64,000 nt of DNA from Aspergillus flavus (taxonomy: Eukaryota; Ascomycota; Eurotiomycetes; Eurotiales; Aspergillaceae): the NCBI RefSeq assembly GCF_009017415.1, contig NC_092407.1:4774001-4838000 (forward strand), read 5' to 3'. The notes beneath the pieces are model-generated. The model was not told the DNA's origin and did no database searches. It saw only the letters and a list, made by a program, of their open reading frames with translations. Of this stretch, positions 54,396 to 64,000 are shown piece by piece. The first letter of the stretch is position 1. Each line of letters opens with the position of its first letter. Position numbers and translations under genes: made by a program.

Positions 54396-55227
54396 TCACA
54401 GTCTCTCAAATGTCTGAATGAAATCCTGCAAGATCCCCACACTTTCCGCCACTTTGGTGATGAACGGTGCACAGTGGCTGCTCTCAATTTCCCGCACATG
54501 CCAGTTCTGACCTGTCCCCGACATCATGCCGTACTGGGCGACGTTAGGAACAGCCAGATCCTCGGTGGTTACAACATATGCTAACCTCCCGGTATAGGCA
54601 GGGTCAGCCCATGCAGGGGAAGGCTGGGCTGAGAAAAAGGCGAGGCTGGCATGCGGCTTGATCACACTGCTTATCTCTAGCGCTTGCTCCTCACTGACAT
54701 CTGCAGCGAAGGTCTTCTCTGGCTGATCAGGTATATTGAGGCCGGTAGAGGGCTATATATTGCGGGTGAGCTTCCTCAGAATCATATATAGTAGGGTCGA
54801 TCTTGATACCAACCTGATCTAATAAGATCCACGGTGGTAGATTGCCACCTTGCGTCCCAGCACAGCTGACGCCTTCGGGGACCAGAAATGCACCCATGCA
54901 CACTAATCCCAGTACCCCTCCTTTCTTCTCTTGTTGGACTCTCTCTGACTTTGAGAGTCCTACGGCAGCGGCACCTCCCGGCATACTCGCGTATGAATGC
55001 ATCACTAGTACCACATCGCGACCCTCATCTTCCACCAAGGAGAATACAAGACGCCGGATGCTCGCAGCGTCCGTCGCACAATCAGTCGCGGTCGGATCAA
55101 CTGGATCCAGAGACGGGAGCTCAGCTGTATATGTTGGAAACCCCGCAGCCTGAACCGCTTCCAAGAAGGGTCTGTAGAACTCGGGAACAAGCCACGCACC
55201 CGGCACGAACACAACAGTTGGTTTCAT
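54396..55227 (-). CDS. Alpha/beta hydrolase
   Basis: Exons 55227-54814 and 54752-54396 with a 61-base intron, total 771 bases for 256 aa. N-terminal TVVFVPGAWLVPEFYRPF is the oxyanion-hole start (HGxxx-like) of the alpha/beta hydrolase fold. The nucleophile elbow is VLVMHSYAS (Ser78). Asp is probably in VTTEDLAVP, and His in IESSHCAPFITK near the C-terminus, followed by the usual last helix. No signal peptide. The shape (256 aa) is that of the fungal group that includes enzymes for salicylate-ester- or lactone-type substrates, but the substrate cannot be told. Neighbouring reductases suggest a role in a small metabolic pathway. Confidence 0.88.
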
Positions 55228-56385
55228 GGCTAAAGCAACACAGAAGCTTAATTATGAAGAAGCGTTTGGCAGAAGATCTTCGCTTCACGGGCAGATTTAA
55301 GAGAAATTTCTGCAGCTGAAACGAACGTAGCAGGGTCGCAATTTGGGGGCGACAGTAAAGGTGGAGTCATATGCCTCATATCACTGTGGGGCATGTCTAA
55401 ACGTCTAAGCCACACGGTAATAGTGGCCTGTTATATACGGGGAAACGTCCCTTTATCAACATGCTGAGTGGACGTTGCGGACAGTACGTAAGCACTTATA
55501 TGGAACGAACCTGTGTTCGGCTCGGCGTTTGGCCGGGATTCTATTGATTTACTAGTGAAACTACTAGGGTTCAAGACTTACCAGGTGGGATTGAGTCGCA
55601 AAAGATTAACCATTAGGGGAGACATAAAAGATAGGTAGACTAGTCCGCAAAGTACGGTCTATCTAGATCAATATAGAAGGATTCCACAGCGTATCAGTAA
55701 TAAGTGTGTGATGTGCAAATTTTTAGTAAATCTTGGGTATATAAATTTAATGAATCTCTTTCAATGACTTTGTGACCCCTATTAAGAAGGTGCAGACAAT
55801 ATATACACCTGGAATCCAAGATATAGAGTATGAAGAGGCTTCCTGTCTATAGAAGGCATGGTTTGGTGAAATAACATTTCATTCTGGAAAAAAGAGATCT
55901 CTAAAAGTAAGGTCAAATAATCTGGACTAGATCAGAATGTCTTCCATTCTCCTGTTCGTCCGTATTGAGATTCACCTTGGCAAGATTGATGGCTATCTAT
56001 TAACCTCAGTATAATACTCTTCAAGGAGCTATGATTCCTTAGACGGTACTTCGAATCTCCAGGTACTGCAGAGTATCTCATGTCGGATCATCGCAAGACA
56101 CAAAGCCCACCTCGGCCCGATTCCTCGGTCTAAAATCTCCCAACCGGGCTAATAGTGATCAAACCTGGGGATTGATACAGAACGACAGGACCATTCGATT
56201 GGGTCATTCTTAGACTTCCCCGCAGTTTTCCCCGCAATCCCCTTGGCTCAAAGCACTTATCCAAACGCTTATCCAATATCAGCAACTCACTTATAAAACT
56301 ACCATACTGTATGAGTGAGTTCAGTAATGACGATGGGAAGAAGCCTTGAGGCAAAGACAGGTATTGCCTATCCAAGCTATCAACT
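55228..56385. other. Divergent spacer of about 1.15 kb
   Basis: Upstream regions of the alpha/beta hydrolase and SDR genes. No coding region is supported. Confidence 0.45.
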
Positions 56386-57353
56386 ATGTCACGACTTGTC
56401 AACAAGATTGCAATTGTCACTGGGTCTTCCAGTGGAATTGGACGTGCCATCGCACTGAAACTTTCACGAGAAGGCGCAGTGGTCGTCTGCGCTGATATCC
56501 GGGAGATAGCAAGGACAGAAATACTTACTGAAACTGAAGTTGCAACGCATGATTTGATTACCCAAAATGGAGGCACCGCTGAGTTTCTGAAAGTGGATGC
56601 CTCAAAAGCTGAAGATGAGGAAAGACTGGTTGGACATACAGCTATAAAATATGGCAGATTGGATATGTACGTATATGTGTCCACTCATTCCCACAGCCTT
56701 CGATACTGCGTGGAATAAATGACGTATACTGACAGTACAATAATACGATAGAATGATCAACAACGCCGGAGTTTCTGCCGAAGCTGATAATCCAAGACCT
56801 ATCTGGGACTTTTCACAAGAGGTCTGGGACAAGGATATTGCCCTTAATTCAATTGGTGTGTTCCTGGGATGCAAATACGCCTCTGCTCAGATGATAAAGC
56901 AGGATCCTTTACCATGTGGGGATAGGGGCTGGATTGTCAATATTGTCAGTGTCTTCGGATTGACCGGGGCTGCGTCTATGTCAGGATACGTAGCTTCCAA
57001 GCATGCCACAATGGGAGTTACGAAGGTTGCAGCGTGGGACTGTGCGCCTCATCGCATCCACGTGAATGCGATTTGTCCGGGTTGTAAGTTTATCCCATTC
57101 TGATTTACTTGACTGCCGTCTGAACTATAGGGTGTTATTATTGGTTCACATAATAACCTTGCTAGACACGGATACTGCATTCATTTCAGGAATTTCTGGA
57201 GACGTCAGAGGATTTGTTCAGCAATTACATCCCTTCCGTGGCTTGGGCAAACCTGAGGACGTCGCAAATGCTGCCATCTTCTTGGCATCTGAGGAGAATA
57301 CTTGGGTTACTGGCATTGGGCTTCCTGTCGACGGAGGTTATACTTCGCTGTAG
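56386..57353 (+). CDS. Short-chain dehydrogenase/reductase (SDR)
   Basis: Exons 56386-56666, 56752-57083 and 57166-57353 (introns 85 and 82 bases), total 801 bases for 266 aa, a classical SDR. TGSSSGIG at residues 12-19 is the coenzyme-binding motif. The NNAG motif follows the first splice. The catalytic Ser (about 160, NIVSVFG), Tyr173 and Lys177 (YVASK) are present. The Asp at the end of beta-strand 2 (VVVCADIRE) suggests NAD(H) rather than NADP(H). The C-terminal PVDGGYTSL is the usual end. It oxidises or reduces an alcohol/ketone of unknown identity. Confidence 0.93.
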
Positions 57354-58210
57354 TCGTTGCTCGTCGCAATGTCCACTCATACCTTTAGAATAATATACAG
57401 CCAGGAATTGATCATACTTTGGGATACGGACACTGGCGTTTTTGAGCGATGAAATACCGCTTTCCCTTTATTCCTAAATTATTTGGGTTATCTGGTAGAC
57501 AGTACATTTCCTGCCAGATTGTTGATTGAACCTATCTCCGGTGACCTGGTATCAACAGCTGCAAAGGAGTTGAGGTGGAAAAGCCGCTTAGGGCTAGATG
57601 TCTTCTGCCGTCATGTGACCTTTCAGGCCTTACTTCACCTTCTGAAGATCTACGGGATACTGAAGGTTAATTAAGAGTATGTAGGAGTAGAATTGCTAGC
57701 AATGAATGAGAAATAAATCCATTTTACCTATTTAGGAATCAGCAATCCTGGAAATATAACACACTGATGGCGCTAGAAGTCTCCCCTTGATGTCACACAA
57801 TCTAGGGAACGCATATATTAGATGGGTGGTCTCCGTACGTTGAAACATGCCGACATGATCTCTATTTCTACACAGTTTGTACAAACACGTAGTATAGAAG
57901 CGTATCGGCAGATGACGCTAATACTAGATATCAGGACTCGGACTAGAAAAGGTGTGACGACCTAGCTCTCAGGAGATACCTTAAGCAAGACTGATGGATT
58001 GATCTGGTAGCGGAGACCTTAAGCACAACCCTTAGCATTGTTCACCAGCTGTAAAAGCGTGTTTCCACCGCTCCCAGCTACAACCATACGATACCAGACA
58101 AACTACAGTCATATGTATCGTAAAATGGGTCGATACGACAGAGATATCAACTATTATATATCATTCAGCTCAGATTTCCGCCTTTTTAGCTTTCTAAGGC
58201 ACACTCTACT
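57354..58210. other. Convergent 3' spacer of about 0.85 kb
   Basis: Between converging SDR and NmrA-like genes. A 63-codon frame at 57483-57674 shows no features and is not called. Confidence 0.45.
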
Positions 58211-59164
58211 CTAGGCGAGTTTCTCGGCGATAAGCTTCTTCAAGTCTGCTGGTGCCAATTCTTTGATGCCAAGCAGCTCGTTATCCGTTACATCAAATGC
58301 GCTACCATAGGTATCACCAGCGAGAGCCGTACCTTTAATCAGTTTGATGAAGGCCGCCATACAGAAGTCACCGGCACCAAATTGTTCCAGACTCTCCTGC
58401 AAAAGTACGCTTGTTCGCTCTTTGCTGGTCCTCCACTTGATGTCAGGCCGAAGCTCCTTTGCAAACCCAATCAGCTGGTTTTGAGTCAAAATTGCCTCTG
58501 ATACACGTATGACTCTGTTCTCCGTGGCGTCAAAGTTTTGCAGGATTGCAACTATAGCTCTCCCCACCCCAGGCAAGGAGGTAGAACTGATCCGATTGTC
58601 GCCTTCGTCGAGCATAGTCACAGTGTGGTTCTCAAAGTCCAGCAAAATTGGAGAGTTCAAAACAGAGTCCAAGAAGGCGCCACATGCAAGAACGGTCCAT
58701 GAAAATTCTCCAGCTGCTGTCTTTTCCTCGAGATAGTTCCGGATCTTAAACATGGAGCTATAGATTGGAAGAGTTTCGAGCTTTGGATTGGTGGTAACAC
58801 TGCTAAATTCGGAAGGAATGAAACGCTTCACTCCTGCGGCAATGGCGGCGTCGATAAGCACATTTTGATTGTCGACTGCGGCAACACCCACAGTGGATAC
58901 GACAACGTCCACACCTTGAAGTGCAGCGGTTAACGACTTCACTGAATTGAAGTCAACTTCGAAGACCTTGATGTTCGAAGCATATGCGCCAGGCTTTTGA
59001 GAACGAGTGAGAATCGAGACTCGGAAGCCTGCATTGACAAGTGCTTGGAATACGTAGGGTCCCAAGGTGCCAGATGCCTATAAAAAACTATCAGACATTT
59101 GGCTCTTATATATGTTCTTTGGAGTCCTTACGCCAGCGATCGCAACAGTTTCAACTTTAGGCAT
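58211..59164 (-). CDS. NmrA-like / isoflavone-reductase-like NAD(P)H oxidoreductase
   Basis: Exons 59164-59132 and 59077-58211 with a 54-base intron, total 900 bases for 299 aa. The short first exon is needed: it completes the dinucleotide motif VAIAGASGTLGPYVFQAL (Gly11-Ala-Ser-Gly-Thr-Leu-Gly17). RSQKPG follows beta-strand 2, as in NADPH-using members. VVVSTVGV and AAGVKRFIPSEFS are further NmrA/isoflavone-reductase family motifs. The Lys expected as catalytic in this family may be the one in SSMFKIRNYLEEK. Such proteins reduce small aromatic or ketone substrates, or sense the redox state. The gene is divergent from a Zn2Cys6 regulator with only 301 bases between the starts. Confidence 0.92.
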
Positions 59165-59465
59165 CGTGCTGAAAACCAGTGTTATCTTGAGAGCGCTTCA
59201 GAGGATAGAAAGTGAGTTACGGAGCGACTTCTATCGCGGGTCATAAGACCATTATATATTCAGGTTCAAGCACAGTTCTTACAAACTTCTAAATCACCTT
59301 ACTAAGAGTCTACTATGAATCCGCACCTAAATCATGAAAGTCCGCAAACCCCGCCGGAGTGGAGACCGCAAATTCGACTGACTAAGCATTCAACACCATA
59401 AACTTCCCGCCGGCATGCGGATTCACGTTACGCATATTGATATTAAAGTAAGATAAACTCGTCAA
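59165..59465. other. Divergent promoter between NmrA-like gene and Zn2Cys6 regulator
   Basis: A compact shared upstream region. It carries CGG-type sites (see next entry and CCCGCCGG near 59407-59414), which zinc-cluster regulators bind. Confidence 0.55.
59355..59368. promoter_or_regulatory. CGG-N8-CCG inverted site
   Basis: CGG at 59355-59357 and CCG at 59366-59368 with eight bases between form an inverted CGG pair, the usual form of a zinc-cluster dimer site. It lies between the divergent regulator and NmrA-like genes, so self- and target control by the adjacent regulator is a reasonable guess. Confidence 0.35.
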
Positions 59466-61145
59466 ATGGATGCTCGCCCTCGGGTGCACCTTGCCAGAAA
59501 GGCTTGCGCACGATGCAGATCCCAGAAGAGGCGATGCGACAGGGCTACTCCTGAATGCGGACTATGCCAGAGGTGAGTGCTTGTTGAAATGCTATTTGGA
59601 GCCGTGGAATTCCTAACACAGACTCTAGGCTTCGTCAAGCCTGTCACTATGAAGGACGGGTGATATCATCTCCAAGTTCGACACCACCGTCCTCCATCGA
59701 TGCAGAGATTTCCCTTGGAGTGTTAAATCCTGGCCATATCAAAGACGCTATTGCTAAGAAACTCATATCAGCCCCGAGCGATATTTTTGCGACATACATC
59801 CAATCCATCCATCCTTGGTTCCCTATTATCGCACAAACATTTCAGGCTCAGCTCCCAAAATCTTGGAACGAAGCTTCCCTGGATTACACGCTCCTTGCTT
59901 TCTGTATTAGTTTGCTTTGTACCTCCCCGCCTCCCTTTTCAGGAGAGGGGACTCTATCGGGTCTTCAGTCCGCGTACCTACAGGTAAAGAGCTGGATAGC
60001 AGTGATCGAAGGACTCGGTATCACCTCGCTCAAAATTGTCCAAGCAAGGACCTTGGTCACTCTATTTGAAGTTGCACATGGCTTCTACCCGGCAGCTTAC
60101 ATTTCTATTGGGACTACTGTCAGAGCTGCCGATGCACTTAAACTCCACGCTTATTTACCTCCATCATCTTCATCGTCTACTAACGATGAGTCAGCGAGTG
60201 AGGAGGCCGTATTAATCGGGTGCGCAATCCGAATTCTGGATAGGTGCAGGTCTCCAACTATCCCTCAAAACTGTAACTCCCCTTTGTACTGACACGTTAT
60301 AGATATGTAATAGTACAATCTGGACATCGTCCACCTCTCACTTGCTCTCTCTCAAAGGGTATCCATGACCTCAAAAAAGTCCCCTGGCCCACCGGTACCG
60401 AGAAAGACACAAGACACCCTCTCTGGCAACTCTCTCGTATCTTCGAAGCGTCCACACTTCTTGATAACATACACAATGCGTTACATAACCCCACTTCAGA
60501 ACAAACATTCAACATGGAAGAAATAAGACTTTTGCTGGAGACATCATATAGCCTCCGCACGCTCTTAATCGAAGAGGTTGAAGATGCGGACCAGATATAC
60601 TCCGGTGGGCTAGGACTTTGTCATATGTTAGTTGAGCCGCGTTCTTCTATATATCTCCTTTAAATATTCGCATCGACACTGACGTTGCACAGTGGCCTTC
60701 TCCTAGCCTACGAGAACGGCACCAAAGTTCAGATCACCGATGCACAAACTTTAACTTGCCAAACACTTGCCACATCTTCTCTAAGCCCCCTTCTCACCAC
60801 CATAACTAACACGGTCTACCCTTTTGTCAGTGGTACACAAGCCATAGACTTGGATCGCCTTCCTCCCTTTATCACATTTCTTGTGTACAAAGCGGCGAGC
60901 ATAATGACAAAGAGGATGTGGATGGAAACTAACTCAAGTGAGACATTGAGAAAGTTACGGATTCTGAGAGGATTCTTAAAGATGGTGAACGCAAGGTGGT
61001 TATGTGGCGGTATGTTGACCCAAGAGCTTCTAGGACTGGGTTGGCTAATTGTGCGTGAATAGAGTATTACCTTAGCCTTCTCAATGAGGATACAGCGCCG
61101 CGATTATTAAAATCTATCGAGGCAGGTAAAATTTCCTTTGCTTAA
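59466..61145 (+). CDS. Zn2Cys6 transcription factor, five exons
   Basis: Exons 59466-59572, 59629-60243, 60303-60626, 60693-61009 and 61063-61145. Introns are 56, 59, 66 and 53 bases, total 1446 bases for 481 aa. The zinc cluster begins at residue 14: C-x2-C-x6-C-x6-C-x2-C-x6-C, seen as ACARCRSQKRRCD ... GLCQRLRQACHY across the first splice. The middle has the fungal regulator domain pattern (SLDYTLLAFCISLLCTSPPP, AYISIGTTVRAADALKLHAY, RILDRYVIVQSGHRPPL). The last exon gives YYLSLLNEDTAPRLL, the usual tail of this group, confirming the final splice. It probably controls the adjacent NmrA-like gene and perhaps the SDR and hydrolase. Confidence 0.92.
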
Positions 61146-62116
61146 AGTTACGGGAGATAGGCGCCGAAGTCGATTAGATCTATTTGAATCATGAATAGAC
61201 CGAACAATTGAGTCAAAGTATAATATGAAGTAACTGCAGTCGATTTCTTGATAGCGCTTAGTATACTATTATTATATGTCAGTGAAACTATAGAGCCTCG
61301 TAGATATGCGAAGATCAAGCCAAGGATTCCACAAAGCAGCGAATCAGTGACGCCAAGGAATAGCAATGCCTTACGAGAACATACGTTAAGGAGTTATACA
61401 ACCAAGGCCGAGGCAAGACGAGGCAATTATATACATACCGAGTGACGTACAAAAGTGTGGCGTAAGGTGTGATGATTGGACGAGCATGCATCCGAAAATA
61501 TATCCATAGCGTCCGTCAAAATAAAATAATGGGATATCTGGACCACTTTCCTCGTGTCCTTTGTTCACATGAACACACTCCACAAAACATGATGTTCCCC
61601 GATTTGATTAAACTTCGTTGCTCCGCTGGATTAGATGTCGGCAGATATAAACGGCTGCTCACACAGGCGTCTTAAAGGTGTTCTAGGCTCTTTCAATCTC
61701 TGAGCCCTTCAGCCTCTTCCCTTCTTTTGGCGACTTGCTGGGAGGAGAACCGGTTCTAGTCCGTTCTGCCTTAAGCTCCCTTGCATGGGCTCTGGCTAGA
61801 CCTTCTGGTACCATCAGCAATGGCTTGTATCTGCAGCGATGCTATACATTGATGATGGATGAATGTATCACAACATGCGAATGGGTTGCCAATCGCCACT
61901 TGCTCTTGTATGTATGTACTCACAATCACTGTGTGACTGGTCTAGAACATCAACATACGTTCCACATGACATTGGCTCGCCATACTCATGATACCACTCT
62001 CAAGTAGAGTACCGCTTGGTAAGTGTCTTATCTCAGCGTTTGCCGAGCGTAACAATTTTCTTCTAACAGAACGAGCATATAGAACATCCACTAGGAATAG
62101 CTATCTTTCCAGCCAA
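61146..62116. other. Convergent spacer of about 0.97 kb
   Basis: 3' flanks of the two regulator genes. Short frames at 61469-62007 lack features and are not called. Confidence 0.45.
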
Positions 62117-63824
62117 TCATTTTTGGTCGACGCATCCCTGGCTTATCATACAGCGTGTCAAGGAGACGCGTTGGATACAAGGCCAACTTTCCAAACAATT
62201 ATTGGTTTTCAGGCAATCGTCCAGGGAATAAGTGTTCTGTCCTGCAGTAGGCCACCTTTTGCTGTGAATGTCTCCAGTGATCTGTGTCTGTCGTTCCTCG
62301 GATGCCCTTGGTTCCATTTGATCCTCCGACTTACAACTCTCAGGTTCATACTCCTCTTCCATCATCTGCTCAGCCTTAATCAATTCTTCAGCTACAAGAG
62401 CCACCATGTTCGAATCAAAAGCCCCTTCGAAATGTGGCCAACTGCGGAGTAATTTGATTGCTCTCCGACGCACGCCATAAGTCATTGCACCCCAGCGCCA
62501 CATAATAGAGGGGAATAATGACCCCAACGTCAAGGACCATACTAGGGCGGTCTGGTAGCTTGCACATGACATCTTCAATCTCGGACACAAGAGCGTCATA
62601 TTCAGGCGTGTAAAGCTTGACCAGTGAATTTGAGCGGATAAAGCATCTTCGAGCTCCGAGTGTTATACTCTTCAATGCAAGGTCGATCATATCGAGTCCT
62701 CGCTGGTCCTTCTCTGTAAGTTGGGTGTATGAGCGAGCCGAGAATGCTTCAAGCTTCCAGGCGACGCGGTACAACTGAGACAGAATCTGTTGTTGTTTCA
62801 AGTGCAACGCTTCATAGTTAGATTTGATGTCCTCTGCAGAAAGCTCTTGTGTTCGTGAGAGGAACCGGAAATGTCTCCTCATTAGACAGCTAAACGCATG
62901 TCTCACCTCTTGGAGACTGTTATATTCTCCATAGATATCCTGTGATTCACCCGGAGTGTATTCCAGCTCCCTGTCAAGACTTGAGAGCGGACCTTCAACC
63001 CCGCCGTACATTAGCTGGCTGTCCAGATGAAGGAATGTCCCAATGAGGCATTTGTCAACGGGTGATTTTGTCTCGCTTCCATTGATAAGCTGTATATCTG
63101 CCTTCAGCTCTCGTAGAATGCGCACACCACATTGTAAATGTTTGTACGCAATATCGTAATGACCACGGAGCAACTCCTGCATAACAAACAGCAGACAACA
63201 GAGCAGTACAGCAGTTTGTAAATGAGGATCCGAGGTAGCATGGCGTATAGTGAGAAAAGAAATCGCCCGATTCGATTGCTCGAGTGCAAACCGATGCCAA
63301 GGACTATCCACATCCTGACCTGGAAGCGGGATTCCATTCGCCTCAATATCCTGGTGGATAGCACTCAAGGCATTTGTCGCATGGTAAACTGCCGGTTCAG
63401 AGTAACTCATCTGCATGACAAGCTTTTGCCAAAGCAACGAGTCGTACAGTGCTAACAAGGTCGGAATGGTGTGGTGCTGGAAATGAGAGAAACAACGACG
63501 TTCATCGGAGGTCATAACCCAGCGCAGGCTGTCAACTAGTGCCGGGGTGATTTGTGCCCTGGCGACTTTGGTCGTTGCTATAGGCAGTCGATAGAGGTCA
63601 TACCCATCACAGGTTCGGCCGGTGGAGGTACAATTTCGACACGCGCCGGGACTCTCGTCACATTTTAAATGTCGTGCTCTAACTCATATATATAGATGAT
63701 TAGTAGAATTTGAAGATTAGTTCTAGATGATGCAGACGCACCGGCATGTTCGACATCCCGTTCTGGACCGCTTGCTGCTGGTCCTACGGCTCTTAGAATT
63801 CGGTTTCGTTTGCTTATCGACCAT
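62117..63824 (-). pseudogene. Zn2Cys6 transcription factor with a frameshift near the C-terminus
   Basis: Start at 63824, intron 63679-63741 (63 bases). The zinc cluster crosses this splice: GCRTCRARHLKCDE ... CRNCTSTGRTC with spacing C-x2-C-x6-C-x6-C-x2-C-x6-C. A long Fungal_trans_2-like alpha-helical region follows (FSHFQHHTIPTLLALYDS, AVYHATNALSAIHQD, LQCGVRILRELK). The frame ends at 62415, but the next frame carries the conserved tail of this group (GVRRRAIKLLRSWPHFEGAFDSNMVA...) down to 62117. The change lies close to 62476-62486, where dropping one T of the TT in GACTTATGG would join both parts. Either one base was gained by mutation, leaving the protein with a foreign 20-residue end, or this is a sequence error. 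Confidence 0.8.
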
Positions 63825-64000
63825 TGCGGCTAGATTCTTGCCGTGTCAGGCTGAATGATAAACAGCTAAAGATGAAGGAAAAGATACGTATTGGTAGAAG
63901 GCGACGGAAAACGCCAAGTCCCTTAGCAGTCGTCCTAATAAAGTTACTGATCCTGGATCATTGGTTCGTGCGGATGACCTTAAATTTGGACTCTTTGGAA
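63825..64000. other. Upstream flank at window edge
   Basis: Short region upstream of the second regulator. Nothing else is seen. Confidence 0.4.

Noticed and set aside
61735..62452. Two plus-strand frames (90 and 154 aa)
   Set aside because: The second is the antisense shadow of the right-edge regulator; the first has no domain or splice partner.
1..64000. CRISPR arrays, bacterial operons, riboswitches, replication origins, rRNA
   Set aside because: No regularly spaced repeats or rRNA sequence was seen, and the intron-rich gene structure shows eukaryotic nuclear DNA.

Overview
The window is nuclear DNA of a filamentous ascomycete, most likely an Aspergillus or a close relative in the Eurotiales. 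Reasons: short introns of about 46-140 bases with GT..AG ends, three Zn2Cys6 regulators, a typical plant-cell-wall hydrolase set, many small oxidoreductases with secondary-metabolism character, and a histidine tRNA with a tiny intron. The species cannot be named from this sequence. No operons are present. Genes lie on both strands with 0.3-2 kb spacers, as in a subtelomeric or accessory fungal region.

Layout. 0-9 kb: 5' end of a Zn2Cys6 regulator (cut by the window edge), GH67 alpha-glucuronidase, an unknown 243-aa protein, a secreted SMP-30-like lactonohydrolase and an unknown four-exon gene. 9-15 kb: a frameshifted unknown gene, a GH3 beta-glucosidase and a five-exon secreted protein of unknown function. 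15-18.5 kb: mostly gene-poor, with a cytochrome P450 remnant. 18.5-24 kb: a six-exon phenol-hydroxylase-type flavoprotein, a GH28 pectinase of the xylogalacturonan-hydrolase type, and a GH24 (phage-type) lysozyme. 25.8-30.6 kb: three neighbouring broken genes (Gfo/Idh/MocA oxidoreductase, salicylate synthase, SAM methyltransferase) that look like a decayed metabolite cluster. 31.9-40 kb: an intact secreted bicovalent-flavin oxidase, a GH76 mannanase (Dcw1/Dfg5-like) and a type II membrane fucosyltransferase-like protein. 40.8-45.6 kb: a small TA-flanked inverted-repeat element, tRNA-His(GTG), and two tandem paralogues of unknown function. 46.7-52.3 kb: an intracellular GH31 glycosidase, an unknown membrane protein and an oleate hydratase. 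53-64 kb: a small cysteine-rich secreted protein, an alpha/beta hydrolase, an SDR, an NmrA-like reductase divergent from a Zn2Cys6 regulator, and a second, frameshifted Zn2Cys6 regulator.

How it fits together. The carbohydrate enzymes (GH67, GH3, GH28, GH31) and their upstream CreA/XlnR/GaaR-like sites suggest biomass use under carbon catabolite control. The reductase/hydrolase/regulator group at 54-61 kb may be a small metabolic module with its own regulator. The P450 remnant and the broken salicylate-synthase trio suggest that a secondary-metabolite pathway has been lost here. Exon joins were worked out by hand. Where stated, the spliced length is divisible by three, which supports the model. 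Single-base indels recur in several genes, so decay and assembly error both need to be kept in mind.
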